Positions 28,950 through 38,483 of a stretch of 64,000 nt of DNA are shown here, in pieces. The translations under genes and the position numbers were made by a program. The notes beneath the pieces are model-generated. The model did not search any database and had not been told where the DNA came from. It was given only the letters and a program-made list of their open reading frames with translations. Position 1 is the stretch's first letter; every line of letters begins with the position of its first letter. This stretch comes from Thiobacillus sp. (GTDB lineage: Bacteria > Pseudomonadota > Gammaproteobacteria > Burkholderiales > Thiobacillaceae), in NCBI GenBank assembly GCA_030692355.1, contig JAUYCF010000083.1, positions 42,377 through 106,376 on the forward strand, in the 5' to 3' direction.

Positions 28950-29459
28950 CTAATCCTCATTAACTTTCGGCGCCTCCCGTTCGCCCGTCTTGCCGGCAGT
29001 CGTCTCCGCAATGCGCCGAATCGTCGCCACGAATCCCGGGTCCTCGCCCTGGAACAAGGCAGGCAACGCCGCGCGGAAATCTTCGCGCTGGCACCATTCG
29101 GTCATATAGTCCTCCCACGACTGCCACAGCCGGGCCTGCTGCCGGCTCATGCCGTCTTCATATACCAGCACGTAGGCGCGCTCGAACAGGCTGACCAGAA
29201 TGGCGAACAGCGCGTGCTTGCGTTCCAGTTGGTCTTCGCCGAGCTCGCCCTTAACTGCCGGCGACAGCAAATGCAGGTCGGCGTTGTCGATCACCAGCCG
29301 CATGAAGTCGGCGTATTCGTCGGCCAGTCGCAGGAAGATTCCCTCCTCGTCGCTCTGCCGCTCGCGCCGGCGATCATGAATATAGACGCCGATGGCGAGC
29401 GGCAAGCCGACGATGGTGACGATATAGCTGGCCGCTTCCAGCCATTCGAGTCCGCTCAT
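28950..29459 (-). CDS. Hypothetical protein with N-terminal membrane helix, 169 aa
   Basis: Not a named family. One hydrophobic helix (about 9-27) is followed by an Arg-rich stop-transfer (HDRRRERQ) and a soluble, helical cytosolic part rich in Glu/Asp/Trp (LWQSWEDYMTEWCQREDF). Its ATG abuts the trmL stop (TGAATG), so the two genes are likely cotranscribed. Function unknown. Confidence 0.7.
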   Translation of the reverse strand: MSGLEWLEAASYIVTIVGLPLAIGVYIHDRRRERQSDEEGIFLRLADEYADFMRLVIDNADLHLLSPAVKGELGEDQLERKHALFAILVSLFERAYVLVYEDGMSRQQARLWQSWEDYMTEWCQREDFRAALPALFQGEDPGFVATIRRIAETTAGKTGEREAPKVNED

Positions 29460-29924
29460 TCACACCCCTCCCGCAAAACCGTTTTGCCGCCAGGCCTCGA
29501 ACACCACCACGCTGACAGCGTTGGACAGATTCATGCTGCGTGAACCGGGCAGCATCGGCAGACGCAGACGATACGCCGCGTCGAACTGCGCCAGAACATC
29601 CGGCGGCAGGCCGCGCGATTCGGGACCGAACAGCAGCACGTCGTCGGCCTGAAACGCGATGTCGGCATAGCGCGCGCTACCCTTGGTGGTGAGTGCGAAC
29701 CAGCGCCGGTCGGGCAGCGCCGCCCGCACGGCCGGCCAGTCGGCATGCACCCGCACGCAGGCCATGTCATGGTAATCCAGCCCCGCGCGCGCCACCTGCC
29801 TGTCGGAGAGGTCGAACCCCAGCGGTTCGACCAGGTGCAAACGGCAGCCGGTATTGGCCGCCAGGCGGATGAGGTTGCCGGTATTGGGCGGGATCTCGGG
29901 CTGATATAAAACGATGTCAAACAT
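29460..29924 (-). CDS. trmL: tRNA (cytidine/uridine-34-2'-O)-methyltransferase
   Basis: 154 residues (E. coli TrmL 157). A minimal SPOUT methyltransferase that 2'-O-methylates the wobble base of Leu tRNAs. It shows NTGNLIRLAANTG, LLFGPESRGLP and RSMNLSNAVSVVVFEAWRQ, the three knot motifs. It is divergent from gshA with a 44-bp gap. Confidence 0.94.
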   Translation of the reverse strand: MFDIVLYQPEIPPNTGNLIRLAANTGCRLHLVEPLGFDLSDRQVARAGLDYHDMACVRVHADWPAVRAALPDRRWFALTTKGSARYADIAFQADDVLLFGPESRGLPPDVLAQFDAAYRLRLPMLPGSRSMNLSNAVSVVVFEAWRQNGFAGGV

Positions 29925-29968
29925 CCGGCTTGGCCTAAAATAAGTACATTCTTGGAATCCGCTATTCT

Positions 29969-31249
29969 ATGGTCCCTTACCTCACCACCGCACTCACCGG
30001 CCCACTGCTGGAGCTGGAAAAGCGCCTGCTCGACGCCCAGCCGATGATCGAGCACTGGTTTCGCCAGCAGTGGAAGGGGCAGTCGGCGCCGTTCTACACC
30101 TCGGTGGATATCCGCAATGCGGGCTTCAAGCTGGCGCCGGTCGACACCAACCTGTTCCCCGGCGGCTTCAACAACCTCAACCCGGCCTTCATGTCGCTGT
30201 CGATCCACGCGGCGATGGGCGCGGTGGAAAAAATCTGCCCCGACGCCCAACGCTTATTACTCATCCCCGAGAGCCACACCCGCAACACCTTCTATCTGCA
30301 GAACGTCGCGGTGCTCGCCCACATCCTGCGCCAGACCGGTCTGATCGTGCGCATCGGCACGCTGATTCCCGAGATCGCCGAGCCGACCACGCTGGAGCTG
30401 CCCGCCGGCGGACGCCTCACGCTGGAGCCGCTGGTGCGCAAGGGGAACCGCATCGGGCTGGAGGGGTTCGACCCCTGCGCGGTGCTGCTCAACAATGACC
30501 TGTCGGCCGGCGTGCCGGATATCCTCAAGGGAATCGAGCAGAACATCATGCCGCCGCTGCACGCAGGCTGGGCGACGCGCCGCAAGTCGCGCCACTTTTC
30601 CGCGTATCGGCATGTGGCCGACGAATTCGCGCGACTGATCGGCATCGACCCCTGGCTGATCGACCCCTACTTCGACCAGTGCGGCAAGATTGACTTCCAG
30701 ACGCGCCAGGGCGAAGACTGCCTGGCCAAGAAAGTCGGCGACATGCTGGAAAAGATCCGTGTCAAATACGCCGAATACGGCATCGACCAGCCGCCCTTCG
30801 TCATCGTCAAGGCCGACGCCGGCACCTACGGCATGGGCATCATGACGGTGAAGTCGCCGGACGACGTGCGCGAGCTCAACCGCAAGCAGCGCAACAAGAT
30901 GGCGGTCGGCAAGGAAGGGGTCGAGGTCAGCCAGGTGCTGATCCAGGAAGGCGTCTATACCTTCGAGAGCATCAACGGCGCGGTCGCCGAGCCGGTGGTC
31001 TACATGCTCGATCACTTCGTCGTCGGCGGCTTCTACCGCGTGCATACCGGACGCGGCGCCGACGAAAACCTCAACAGCCCCGGCATGCACTTCGTGCCAC
31101 TGGCGTTCGACGACACCTGCGTGATGCCCGACCGCAGCGCCAACCCCGACGCCAGCCCCAACCGCTTCTACGCCTATGGCGTGATCGCGCGGCTGGCGAT
31201 GCTGGCCGCCAGCATCGAACTCGACGAAACCCTGAACGAAGCGGCATGA
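29969..31249 (+). CDS. gshA: Glutamate-cysteine ligase, Acidithiobacillus ferrooxidans type
   Basis: 426 residues of the gshA family typical of T. ferrooxidans and betaproteobacteria, unrelated to E. coli GshA. Recognisable parts include DTNLFPGGFNNLNPAF, the LLIPESHTRNTFYLQN block, VIVKADAGTYGMGIMTVKSP (the ATP-binding loop) and NSPGMHFVPLAF. It forms gamma-glutamylcysteine in the cytosol. Its stop overlaps the gshB start by ATGA. Confidence 0.94.
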   Translation: MVPYLTTALTGPLLELEKRLLDAQPMIEHWFRQQWKGQSAPFYTSVDIRNAGFKLAPVDTNLFPGGFNNLNPAFMSLSIHAAMGAVEKICPDAQRLLLIPESHTRNTFYLQNVAVLAHILRQTGLIVRIGTLIPEIAEPTTLELPAGGRLTLEPLVRKGNRIGLEGFDPCAVLLNNDLSAGVPDILKGIEQNIMPPLHAGWATRRKSRHFSAYRHVADEFARLIGIDPWLIDPYFDQCGKIDFQTRQGEDCLAKKVGDMLEKIRVKYAEYGIDQPPFVIVKADAGTYGMGIMTVKSPDDVRELNRKQRNKMAVGKEGVEVSQVLIQEGVYTFESINGAVAEPVVYMLDHFVVGGFYRVHTGRGADENLNSPGMHFVPLAFDDTCVMPDRSANPDASPNRFYAYGVIARLAMLAASIELDETLNEAA

Positions 31250-32199
31250 AGCTGCTGTTCGTCGTCGATCCGCTGGCGAGCCTCAAACCCCGCAAGGACA
31301 GCTCGGTGGCCATGATGCGCGCGGCGGTGGCGCGCGGCCACGCCGTATTCGCCTGCGAGGCGCGCCACCTGTTTATCCGGGATGGCTTCGCACGTGCCGC
31401 CTGCAGCGCACTCGACGTGCGCGCCGACGACGACTGGTATGGCCTTGCCCACACTGACATCTGCACGCTGAAGGATTTCGACGCCGTGCTGATGCGCAGC
31501 GACCCGCCGGTGGACACCGACTACCTGCTCGCCACCCAGCTGTTGAGCATCGCCGAAGCCAACGGCGCGCGGGTGCTGAACCGCCCTGCCGCCTTACGCG
31601 ACTTCAACGAGAAGCTGGCGATTCTCAACTTCCCACAATTCGTCACGCCCACTCTGGTTGCCGCCGACGCGGCGGAGATTGGCGCGTTCCTCGCCGAACA
31701 TGGCGACATCATCGTCAAGCCGCTCACCGAGATGGGCGGCAGCGGCATTTTCCGCCTGACGCTTTCCGACCCCAACCGAAACGCCATCCTGGAGACGCTG
31801 ACCCGGCGCGGCCGCCGCGCCATCATGGCACAGCGCTATCTGCCGGCGATCGGCGAAGGCGACAAGCGCATCCTGCTGATCGACGGTGAAGTCGTGCCGT
31901 GGGCGCTCGCGCGCATTCCCCTGGCCGGCGAGACGCGCGGCAACCTCGCCGCCGGCGGCACCGCGCGCGCGCAGCCTTTGAGCGCACGCGACCGCAAGAT
32001 CGCCGAGGCCATCGCGCCGTGGGCGCGAGATCGCGGCATCTTCCTCGCCGGCCTCGACGTCATCGGCGACTGCCTCACCGAAATCAACGTCACCAGCCCC
32101 ACCGGCTTTCAGGAAATCACGGCGCAGACCGGGCACGACGTGGCGGCGCAATTCATCGCCGCAGTCGAGCGTACCGGTTCGGCCACGGTTCGCGCATGA
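31246..32199 (+). CDS. gshB: Glutathione synthetase
   Basis: 317 residues (E. coli GshB 316). An ATP-grasp enzyme adding glycine to gamma-glutamylcysteine. It starts MKLLFVVDPLASLKPRKDSS. It has MRSDPPVDTDYL, the ATP-grasp loop KPLTEMGGSGIFRL, and the metal site GLDVIGDCLTEINVTSPTG. Second gene of the gshA-gshB-apbE run, overlapping both neighbours. Confidence 0.96.
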   Translation: MKLLFVVDPLASLKPRKDSSVAMMRAAVARGHAVFACEARHLFIRDGFARAACSALDVRADDDWYGLAHTDICTLKDFDAVLMRSDPPVDTDYLLATQLLSIAEANGARVLNRPAALRDFNEKLAILNFPQFVTPTLVAADAAEIGAFLAEHGDIIVKPLTEMGGSGIFRLTLSDPNRNAILETLTRRGRRAIMAQRYLPAIGEGDKRILLIDGEVVPWALARIPLAGETRGNLAAGGTARAQPLSARDRKIAEAIAPWARDRGIFLAGLDVIGDCLTEINVTSPTGFQEITAQTGHDVAAQFIAAVERTGSATVRA

Positions 32200-33194
32200 G
32201 ATCGGCGCGACACGGCCTGTGGCTTTTGCTGCTGTGGGCGCTGGCCGCGTGCAGTCCGCCGCCCTTGCATCAGCAACAAGCCTATGTCTTCGGCACCCTG
32301 GTCGATGTCAGCATCTACGGCGCGCCAGAGCCGCAAGCCCGGCAAGCGGCGGCGGCAGTGCTGGCGCGCTTCGACGCACTGCATCGCGCACTGCACGCCT
32401 GGCAGCCGAGCGAGCTGTCGCGCCTCAACGCCGCGCTGGCGCGGGGCGCGCGCACCACGGTCACGCCCGAACTCGCGGCGATGCTGCGCGATGCGCAAAC
32501 GCACTCGATCCAGTCCAACGATCTCTTCAATCCGGCCATCGGCGGGCTGATTGCGCTATGGGGCTTCCACTCCGACGCACCGCAGGCGCGGGTGCCGGAT
32601 GCCGCCGCGATCTCGGCATGGGTCGGCAGGCGGCCACGCATGGCGGACCTGCATATCGAAAACACTACCGTCTGGAGCAGCAACCCGGCGGTGCAACTCG
32701 ATCTCGGCGGCTACGCCAAGGGACGCGCGCTCGACGACGCGGCGGCCATCCTGAAATCGCACGGAATCGGGAACGCGCTGGTGAACATCGGCGGCAACGT
32801 GATCGCGCTGGGCGCGCACGGCGACCGCCCGTGGCGCGTGGGCATTCAGCACCCGCGCCAGTCGGGGACGCTGGCAACGCTGGATTTGCACGATGGCGAG
32901 GCGGTCGGCACCTCCGGGGACTACCAGCGCTATTTCGAGATAAACGGGCGCCGCTACAGCCATCTGATCGATCCTCGCACCGGTTTTCCGACAACCGGCA
33001 TGCAGTCGCTGACGGTTCTGGCAACGGGCGAACAGGCGGGGACGCGCTCGGACGCGCTGTCGAAACCGCTGTTTATCGATGGCCCGAAGCGGCTGCCGGA
33101 CAATGCGTCCCGTCTGGGCGTTACCCACTATCTGGCGGTGGATTCCGCCGGCCGGATACAGGTATCCCCTGCGATGAAGGCCCGGCTTCGTTAA
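32196..33194 (+). CDS. apbE: FAD:protein FMN transferase (ApbE lipoprotein)
   Basis: 332 residues. A lipoprotein signal ends LAAC with C19 as lipid attachment site, placing it in the periplasm. ApbE motifs include NPAIGGLIALWGF, DLGGYAKGRALD, NIGGNVIALG, GTSGDYQRYFE with the following HLIDPRTG, and a C-terminal SDALSKPLF. It attaches FMN to Thr of membrane flavoproteins such as NQR or RNF subunits. The target is not in the window. ATGA overlap with gshB. A CCCTCCCC-loop-GGGGAGGG stem follows. Confidence 0.93.
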   Translation: MRSARHGLWLLLLWALAACSPPPLHQQQAYVFGTLVDVSIYGAPEPQARQAAAAVLARFDALHRALHAWQPSELSRLNAALARGARTTVTPELAAMLRDAQTHSIQSNDLFNPAIGGLIALWGFHSDAPQARVPDAAAISAWVGRRPRMADLHIENTTVWSSNPAVQLDLGGYAKGRALDDAAAILKSHGIGNALVNIGGNVIALGAHGDRPWRVGIQHPRQSGTLATLDLHDGEAVGTSGDYQRYFEINGRRYSHLIDPRTGFPTTGMQSLTVLATGEQAGTRSDALSKPLFIDGPKRLPDNASRLGVTHYLAVDSAGRIQVSPAMKARLR

Positions 33195-33216
33195 CCGGTT
33201 GGGGATGGCCTTCGCC

Positions 33217-33236
33217 CCCTCCCCGCTTGGGGAGGG
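33217..33236. repeat. Palindrome CCCTCCCC-GCTT-GGGGAGGG after apbE
   Basis: Perfect 8-bp stem with 4-nt loop, 22 nt after the apbE stop. It could end the gsh-apbE transcript. The same GC palindrome type is a scattered repeat in many proteobacterial genomes, so it is listed as a repeat. Confidence 0.55.
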
Positions 33237-33307
33237 TTGGAGATGGCCAGTGACTTGCCCGCAGCGTATGCGCGTTAGAATGCCGTTTTTGGTCTGACAT
33301 TCCCTCA

Positions 33308-33724
33308 ATGATAGGCATCCTCATCGTCGCCCACGGGTCGCTCGCCGACAGTCTGGTCGAGTGCGCAACCCATGTGTTGGGGCAGCATCCGCGTAGCCTG
33401 GCCACGCTCGATTTCATCGGCCACGCCGATCCGGACGAACGCCAGAAGGCCTTGCAGGCCCGGCTTGCCGAGCTGGACGAAGGCGACGGTATCCTGGTGC
33501 TGACCGACATGTACGGCGCCACCCCCAGCAACACACTGTGCCGGCTGCTCGAACCGGCGCATATCGAAGGCGTATCCGGCGTCAACCTGCCGATGCTGCT
33601 GAAGGCGCTGAACTATCGCGAAACGCTGGCGCTGCCGCAGCTCATTGAGCGCATCGTCCAGGGCGGGCGCAACAGCATCAACCATATTTCCGAGACCATG
33701 TGCCATGCAGCAACGGGACGTTGA
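33308..33724 (+). CDS. PTS EIIA component, mannose/fructose family
   Basis: 138 residues. The phospho-accepting histidine is H9 in ILIVAHGSLADSL, and GDGILVLTDMYGATPSN is the family's second signature. It receives phosphate from HPr. No EIIB or EIIC is present, so it probably serves a regulatory rather than sugar-transport role, as inferred for similar betaproteobacterial PTS sets. It overlaps the HPr gene by 20 bp. Confidence 0.92.
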   Translation: MIGILIVAHGSLADSLVECATHVLGQHPRSLATLDFIGHADPDERQKALQARLAELDEGDGILVLTDMYGATPSNTLCRLLEPAHIEGVSGVNLPMLLKALNYRETLALPQLIERIVQGGRNSINHISETMCHAATGR

Positions 33725-33977
33725 AATCGTCAACAAACTGGGGCTGCACGCGCGCCCGTCGGCCAGGCTGACCCAGCTGGCATCCGGCTTCAAGAGCAAT
33801 GTATTCATGTCGCGCAATGGTCGCCGCGTCAACGCCAAGAGCATCATGGGCGTGATGATGCTGGCCGCTTCCAAGGGCAGCACCATCACCCTGGAAACCG
33901 AGGGCGAAGACGAGATGGAAGCGATGGAAGCCCTGGCGGGCTTGATCTCCAGCGGCTTCGGGGAGGAGCTGGTATGA
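33705..33977 (+). CDS. ptsH: Phosphocarrier HPr
   Basis: 90 residues with H15 in LGLHARPSA and S46 in AKSIMGVMML, so both the energy and the regulatory phosphorylation positions are kept. No HPr kinase is seen nearby. The ATG at 33705 lies within the end of the EIIA frame. Its stop overlaps ptsI by ATGA. Confidence 0.95.
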   Translation: MQQRDVEIVNKLGLHARPSARLTQLASGFKSNVFMSRNGRRVNAKSIMGVMMLAASKGSTITLETEGEDEMEAMEALAGLISSGFGEELV

Positions 33978-35698
33978 GCTTCTCCATGCACGGCATCGGC
34001 GTCTCCGGCGGCATCGCCATCGGCTATGCGCACCTCACCTCCAATGCGCGAATCGAAGTGCCGCAGTACATGCTCGACCGCAAGCACATCAAGGAGGAAC
34101 TGGCGCGCTTCGATGAAGCCATCCTTGCCACCCGTGCCGAGCTCGAAACCCTGCGCCACCACATCCCGGCCAACGCCCCGGCCGAACTGTCGGCGTTTCT
34201 CGACATGCACCTGATGTTCCTCGGCGACTCGATGATCGCCGAGGCGCCCAAGCGCCTGATCCGCGAAACCCAGTGCAACGCCGAGTGGGCGCTGGCACAG
34301 CAGATGGAGGCGCTGGTCGCGCGCTTCGAGGAAATCGACGACCCCTACCTGAGGAGCCGCCAGGAGGACGTGGTGCAGGTGGTGCAGCGCGTGTTGAAGG
34401 CGCTGACCGGCCCCCCCAGCCATCTGCCGCTGGATGTCGACTTCGGCGTCGAGCGCATCCTGGTCGCGCACGAGTTGTCGCCCGCCGACATGGTCCTGTT
34501 CAAGAACGCCCATTTCGCCGCCTTCATCACCGACCTGGGCGGCGCCACCTCGCACACCGCGATCCTGGCGCGCAGCATGGGAATGCCCTCAGTGATGGCG
34601 CTGCACAATGCACGCGGCCTGATCCGCGACCACGACCTCTTGATCGTCGACGGCCGCGACGGCGTGGTGGTCGTCAACCCGGACGAATCGGTGCTGGCCG
34701 AATACCGGCTGCGGCAGAACCAGTGGCGCATCGATACCGACAAGCTGAAACGCCTGAAAACCAGCAAGTCGGCCACGCTCGACGGCACTCCGATCGAGCT
34801 GATGGCGAACATCGAATTGCTCTCCGACGTCAATGCCGTCAAGGCCTCGGGGGCGCACGGCATCGGCCTGTTTCGCAGCGAATTCCTGTTCCTCAACCGC
34901 AGCGACCTGCCGAGCGAGGACGAGCAGTACGAATCCTACAAGGCGGTGGCCGAGGCACTGGACGGCAAGCCGGTCACCATCCGCACGCTTGACCTGGGCG
35001 CGGACAAGCAGGCGCCGTGGGGTCACACCGTGGCCGACAATCCGGCGCTGGGCCTGCGCGCGATCCGGTTGTGCCTGGCCGAGCCGGGACTGTTTCAAAC
35101 CCAGCTGCGCGCGATCCTGCGGGCGTCGGTTCATGGCCAGGTGCGCATCCTCATCCCCATGCTGGTGAGTTTCATGGAGTTGCGGCAGACGCTGCAACGC
35201 ATCGACGAAGCCCGCGACTCCCTGCGCCGTGACGGCCTGAAATTCGACGATGGCATCCCGGTCGGCGGCATGATCGAAGTGCCCGCCGCCGCACTTTCAG
35301 CCGGGTTTTTTGCCGAGCAGCTCGATTTTCTGTCGATCGGCACCAACGACCTGATCCAGTACACGCTGGCGATCGACCGCGCCGACGACAGCGTGGCACA
35401 CCTGTACGACCCGCTGCATCCGGCGGTGCTCAAGCTCATCCAGTACACGCTGCGCGCCGGCGCCAAGGCCGGCAAGCCAGTTTCAGTGTGCGGGGAAATG
35501 GCGGGCGATCCGCTGTTGACGCGGCTGCTGCTGGGGCTGGGATTGCGGACGTTCTCGATGCAGCCGGCAAGCCTGTTGCAGGTCAAGCAGCAGGTCCTGA
35601 AATCCCATCTGGAAGAATTGACGCCGATGGCACAACGGATGCTCAAGAACACCGACCCGGACAGGACGGCGCTGTTGTTGAACCGGCTGAACGGATGA
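33974..35698 (+). CDS. ptsI: PTS enzyme I (phosphoenolpyruvate-protein phosphotransferase)
   Basis: 574 residues, full length. The N-terminal domain has the phospho-histidine in GGATSHTAILARSMGMPSV (about residue 196). The C-terminal PEP-binding domain has GLFRSEFLFL, RTLDLGADK, GTNDLIQYTLAIDR and the Cys of VCGEMAGDP. It starts the chain PEP to HPr to EIIA. It converges with the dynamin-like gene with 4 nt between stops. Confidence 0.96.
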   Translation: MSFSMHGIGVSGGIAIGYAHLTSNARIEVPQYMLDRKHIKEELARFDEAILATRAELETLRHHIPANAPAELSAFLDMHLMFLGDSMIAEAPKRLIRETQCNAEWALAQQMEALVARFEEIDDPYLRSRQEDVVQVVQRVLKALTGPPSHLPLDVDFGVERILVAHELSPADMVLFKNAHFAAFITDLGGATSHTAILARSMGMPSVMALHNARGLIRDHDLLIVDGRDGVVVVNPDESVLAEYRLRQNQWRIDTDKLKRLKTSKSATLDGTPIELMANIELLSDVNAVKASGAHGIGLFRSEFLFLNRSDLPSEDEQYESYKAVAEALDGKPVTIRTLDLGADKQAPWGHTVADNPALGLRAIRLCLAEPGLFQTQLRAILRASVHGQVRILIPMLVSFMELRQTLQRIDEARDSLRRDGLKFDDGIPVGGMIEVPAAALSAGFFAEQLDFLSIGTNDLIQYTLAIDRADDSVAHLYDPLHPAVLKLIQYTLRAGAKAGKPVSVCGEMAGDPLLTRLLLGLGLRTFSMQPASLLQVKQQVLKSHLEELTPMAQRMLKNTDPDRTALLLNRLNG

Positions 35699-35702
35699 AC
35701 GG

Positions 35703-37607
35703 CTAGACGGCGAGCCGCGCGGCAATCCGTCCCAGTTCCAGCTTCTCATTCCGCAGTTCGCCGATCTCCTGCTTGATCTGCGCCATCCGGCTGTGCAGTG
35801 TGCCCATGTTCTCCAGAATCCGCTGCAGGCTGGCCAGCCGGGTGTCGAGATACTGCTTGTGCTCGCGGATGCGCGTCATGATGGGGTCGAGCGCGATGCG
35901 CAGCCAGCGCTCGGCTTCCACCCGCGCCAGGTTGAAAGCCTTGCGCGACTCTTCGGCCAGGCCGGCATAAAAGCGCCGGATCATGAAACGCTTCTCCAGC
36001 ATCAGATTGGCCGGATCCTTGCAGAAGTCTTCGGTCTCCCGCGTCAGCGCTTGCAGCCGGTTGCGATAGGCGCCCAGATCGAGTCGCGGCACCTGCATTT
36101 TGGGCAGATTGTGCTGGCGGTGAAACCGCGTATAGGCCTGATCCAGCGCGTCCAGGATATTGTCGGCCAGCTGGGTCGCGTGCTGGAGCCGCTCAACCAT
36201 CTGCCCGCTCAGTTGGCGGATGCCGCTGGTGAGCCCGCGCGTCGTCAGGCTGGATTCCATGACCTCACGCCCGGCTTTGCAAATGACGCTCAGCGTGTCA
36301 TCCGACAAGTGCGATAGCAGGTGGTCGCCCTGCTTCTGCACCATTTTCCGGGTCACCCGGAACTGCTCGGCGGTGGCGTCGTAACTGTCTTTTTCCTGCT
36401 GCAGGGTGGCGCGCGTCTGTTCGATCAGCTCGCGATTCTTGCCCGACAGCTGGCTGAGCTGGATCAGTTCGTCGCTGCTGCGCTTGAGCCGTGCCGACAT
36501 GTCCACCCGGCTTTCGTCGAGCAGCGACACCACCTCGCGGCTGACCGCATGGTAGAGCATGTCGCGCCGCGCCGGGATCACCTGGTGCGCCAGCAGATAT
36601 TCCAGCGACTCGATGCCGGAGCGCACGCGCAAGGCGGCATCGCCGCGAATGGTGGCCACCAGCGCTTTCTGGGCCGACACGGCGAACACCCGGCTGCGCG
36701 GCAGCTTCAGCACGCGCGCGGTTTCTTCGGCCTGGCGCTCGATGGTGGCCTGCACCTCGGCATCGCTCTTCAGCTCGTCCCACAGCATGTCGATCTTGTT
36801 CAGAATCGCCACGTGGTAATTGGCGTGGCGGTGCACATGCTTCTGCCAGATTTCCAGATCCGAGCGCGTCACCCCGGTATCGGTCGCCAGCAGATACATC
36901 ACCGCATGCGCGTTGGGGATGACCGACAGGGTGAGCTCTGGCTCGGCGCCCAGCGCGTTGAGTCCGGGCGTGTCCAGAATCGTCAACCCGGCCTGCAACA
37001 GCGGGTGTGGATAGTTGACCATGGCATAGCGCCAGACCGGCACCTCCACCGTGCCGTCGGCGCGCAGCTGATGACGCTCGCCGGGATCCTCGCTGTCCCA
37101 CAGGCCGAGCTCGATGGCGTCCGCCGCTGCCATGGCCTTGGTTTCGGTGAGCTTCTTCAGGCTTTCCTGCAACTGGCGCGGATCGGCTGGGTCGAGCAGC
37201 ACCCGGCACCATTCGATCGACATGTGCTTGAGGCGCGCCAGCGATTCGCTGCGGCGGCGCGACTCGATCGGCAACAGGCACAGGCTGGGCGCCTCGTCCG
37301 CGCTGGCAAACAGCTCGGTCGGGCACATGGTGGTGCGGCCGGCGTCGGAAGGCAGCAGGCGCTGGCCGTGATCGGCAAAAAACAGGGCATTGATGAGTTC
37401 GGTCTTGCCGCGCGAAAATTCGGCGACAAAGGCCACCACCAGCTTGTCCTGGCGCAGACTCGACGCGGTGTCGGCCAGCCGCAGGGTGCGCTCGACGTCG
37501 ATGCCGTGCTGGCGGTCGAGCCAGTCGGCATAGTCGGTAATCGCAGTTGCCAGCCGCAGTCGCCGCTCGCTGAAGTCGGCGACTTCCTGTTCCAGGTGGA
37601 CACTCAT
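35703..37607 (-). CDS. Dynamin-like large GTPase
   Basis: 634 residues. The GTPase domain has the loop AEFSRGKTE (about 62-70; the first Gly of the usual GxxxxGK is Ala-Glu here, as in many bacterial dynamin-like proteins), switch II ILDTPGLN and NKID. A long helical part with repeated Gln/Arg/Leu heptads (about 350-634) should form the stalk. It may remodel membranes or work in stress, but no partner is visible. Its ATG overlaps the stop of the DUF167 gene, joining it to the proC run. Confidence 0.85.
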   Translation of the reverse strand: MSVHLEQEVADFSERRLRLATAITDYADWLDRQHGIDVERTLRLADTASSLRQDKLVVAFVAEFSRGKTELINALFFADHGQRLLPSDAGRTTMCPTELFASADEAPSLCLLPIESRRRSESLARLKHMSIEWCRVLLDPADPRQLQESLKKLTETKAMAAADAIELGLWDSEDPGERHQLRADGTVEVPVWRYAMVNYPHPLLQAGLTILDTPGLNALGAEPELTLSVIPNAHAVMYLLATDTGVTRSDLEIWQKHVHRHANYHVAILNKIDMLWDELKSDAEVQATIERQAEETARVLKLPRSRVFAVSAQKALVATIRGDAALRVRSGIESLEYLLAHQVIPARRDMLYHAVSREVVSLLDESRVDMSARLKRSSDELIQLSQLSGKNRELIEQTRATLQQEKDSYDATAEQFRVTRKMVQKQGDHLLSHLSDDTLSVICKAGREVMESSLTTRGLTSGIRQLSGQMVERLQHATQLADNILDALDQAYTRFHRQHNLPKMQVPRLDLGAYRNRLQALTRETEDFCKDPANLMLEKRFMIRRFYAGLAEESRKAFNLARVEAERWLRIALDPIMTRIREHKQYLDTRLASLQRILENMGTLHSRMAQIKQEIGELRNEKLELGRIAARLAV

Positions 37608-37921
37608 GTTTTGCTGTTCTTCCCGATATCAAGCCAGGGGGTTTCGACCCCGGATACCGCCACGGTTTTGTGCCGCGAGGTGTCGCCGCGAACCAGGCGG
37701 ACCGCGGACTTCGGCACGCCCAGTTGCGCGGCCAGCCAGGCCAGCAGATGCGCATTCGCCCTGTTATCGACCGCGGGCGCGGCAATCTTTAATTTCAGCC
37801 GGCCGCCATGCTCGCCCACCGCAGCAGTGACTTTCGCCCCCGGCTGCACATGGAGCTCGAGCAGCCAGTCGGCGCCATCGCGGCGCGCCCAGAGACGGGG
37901 GGGCTGCTCAGAGGGAAGCAA
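37604..37921 (-). CDS. yggU: DUF167/YggU family protein
   Basis: 105 residues with the family core VQPGAKVTAAVGEHGGRLKL, PAVDNRANAHLL and RGDTSRHKTVAVSG. Small alpha/beta cytosolic protein of unknown function. It overlaps yggT by 14 nt and the dynamin gene by ATGA, in the frequent yggS-proC-yggT-yggU order. Confidence 0.92.
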   Translation of the reverse strand: MLPSEQPPRLWARRDGADWLLELHVQPGAKVTAAVGEHGGRLKLKIAAPAVDNRANAHLLAWLAAQLGVPKSAVRLVRGDTSRHKTVAVSGVETPWLDIGKNSKT

Positions 37922-38483
37922 GCAGCGCCCGCTCCAGCGCCAGCAGGGGCACCATCAGCACCAGCTGGCACAGGATGAACAGCGCCAGCGGCGTCAGATC
38001 GACATTGGCGACCATGGGGACGATGCGCCGCAGCGGACGCAGGAAGGGTTCGGTCAAGGCATACACCACCGGCATCAGCGGCGTATTGGAATTGACCCAC
38101 GACAGCACCGCGCGCACCAGGGTCAGGCCGATGACCAGGTACACCGCCAGGCTCAACAGCTTCACCGCCGCCAGGCCCAGCATCACCGGCCACACCCTGC
38201 CGCCCGCCAGCCCGAACGGAAAGCCATCCAGCCAGTAGCCGGCCGTCACCACCGCCAGCTCGACCAGCCAGGCGAGCACCAGACACGCCCAGTCGAGGCC
38301 CAGCAGGCCCGGCACCAGCCGGCGCAGCGGCTTCACCGCAAAATCGGTGAGGGTGACGATGAACTGGGCGAACGGATTGCGAAACGGTACCCGGAACAGC
38401 TGCATCATGAAGCGCAGCAGCACCGCGATCACGAACAGGTTGCCCAGCGTCTGGATGAGGAACTTGAGCGCGCTCTCGATCAT
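37908..38483 (-). CDS. yggT: YggT family membrane protein
   Basis: 191 residues with two YggT repeats, each built of paired hydrophobic helices around an amphipathic piece (FRVPFRNPFAQFIVTLTDFAV and YALTEPFLRPLRRIVPMV). Members are linked with osmotic shock tolerance and cell shape, but the mechanism is unclear. Overlaps the proC stop by ATGA. Confidence 0.93.
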   Translation of the reverse strand: MIESALKFLIQTLGNLFVIAVLLRFMMQLFRVPFRNPFAQFIVTLTDFAVKPLRRLVPGLLGLDWACLVLAWLVELAVVTAGYWLDGFPFGLAGGRVWPVMLGLAAVKLLSLAVYLVIGLTLVRAVLSWVNSNTPLMPVVYALTEPFLRPLRRIVPMVANVDLTPLALFILCQLVLMVPLLALERALLASL

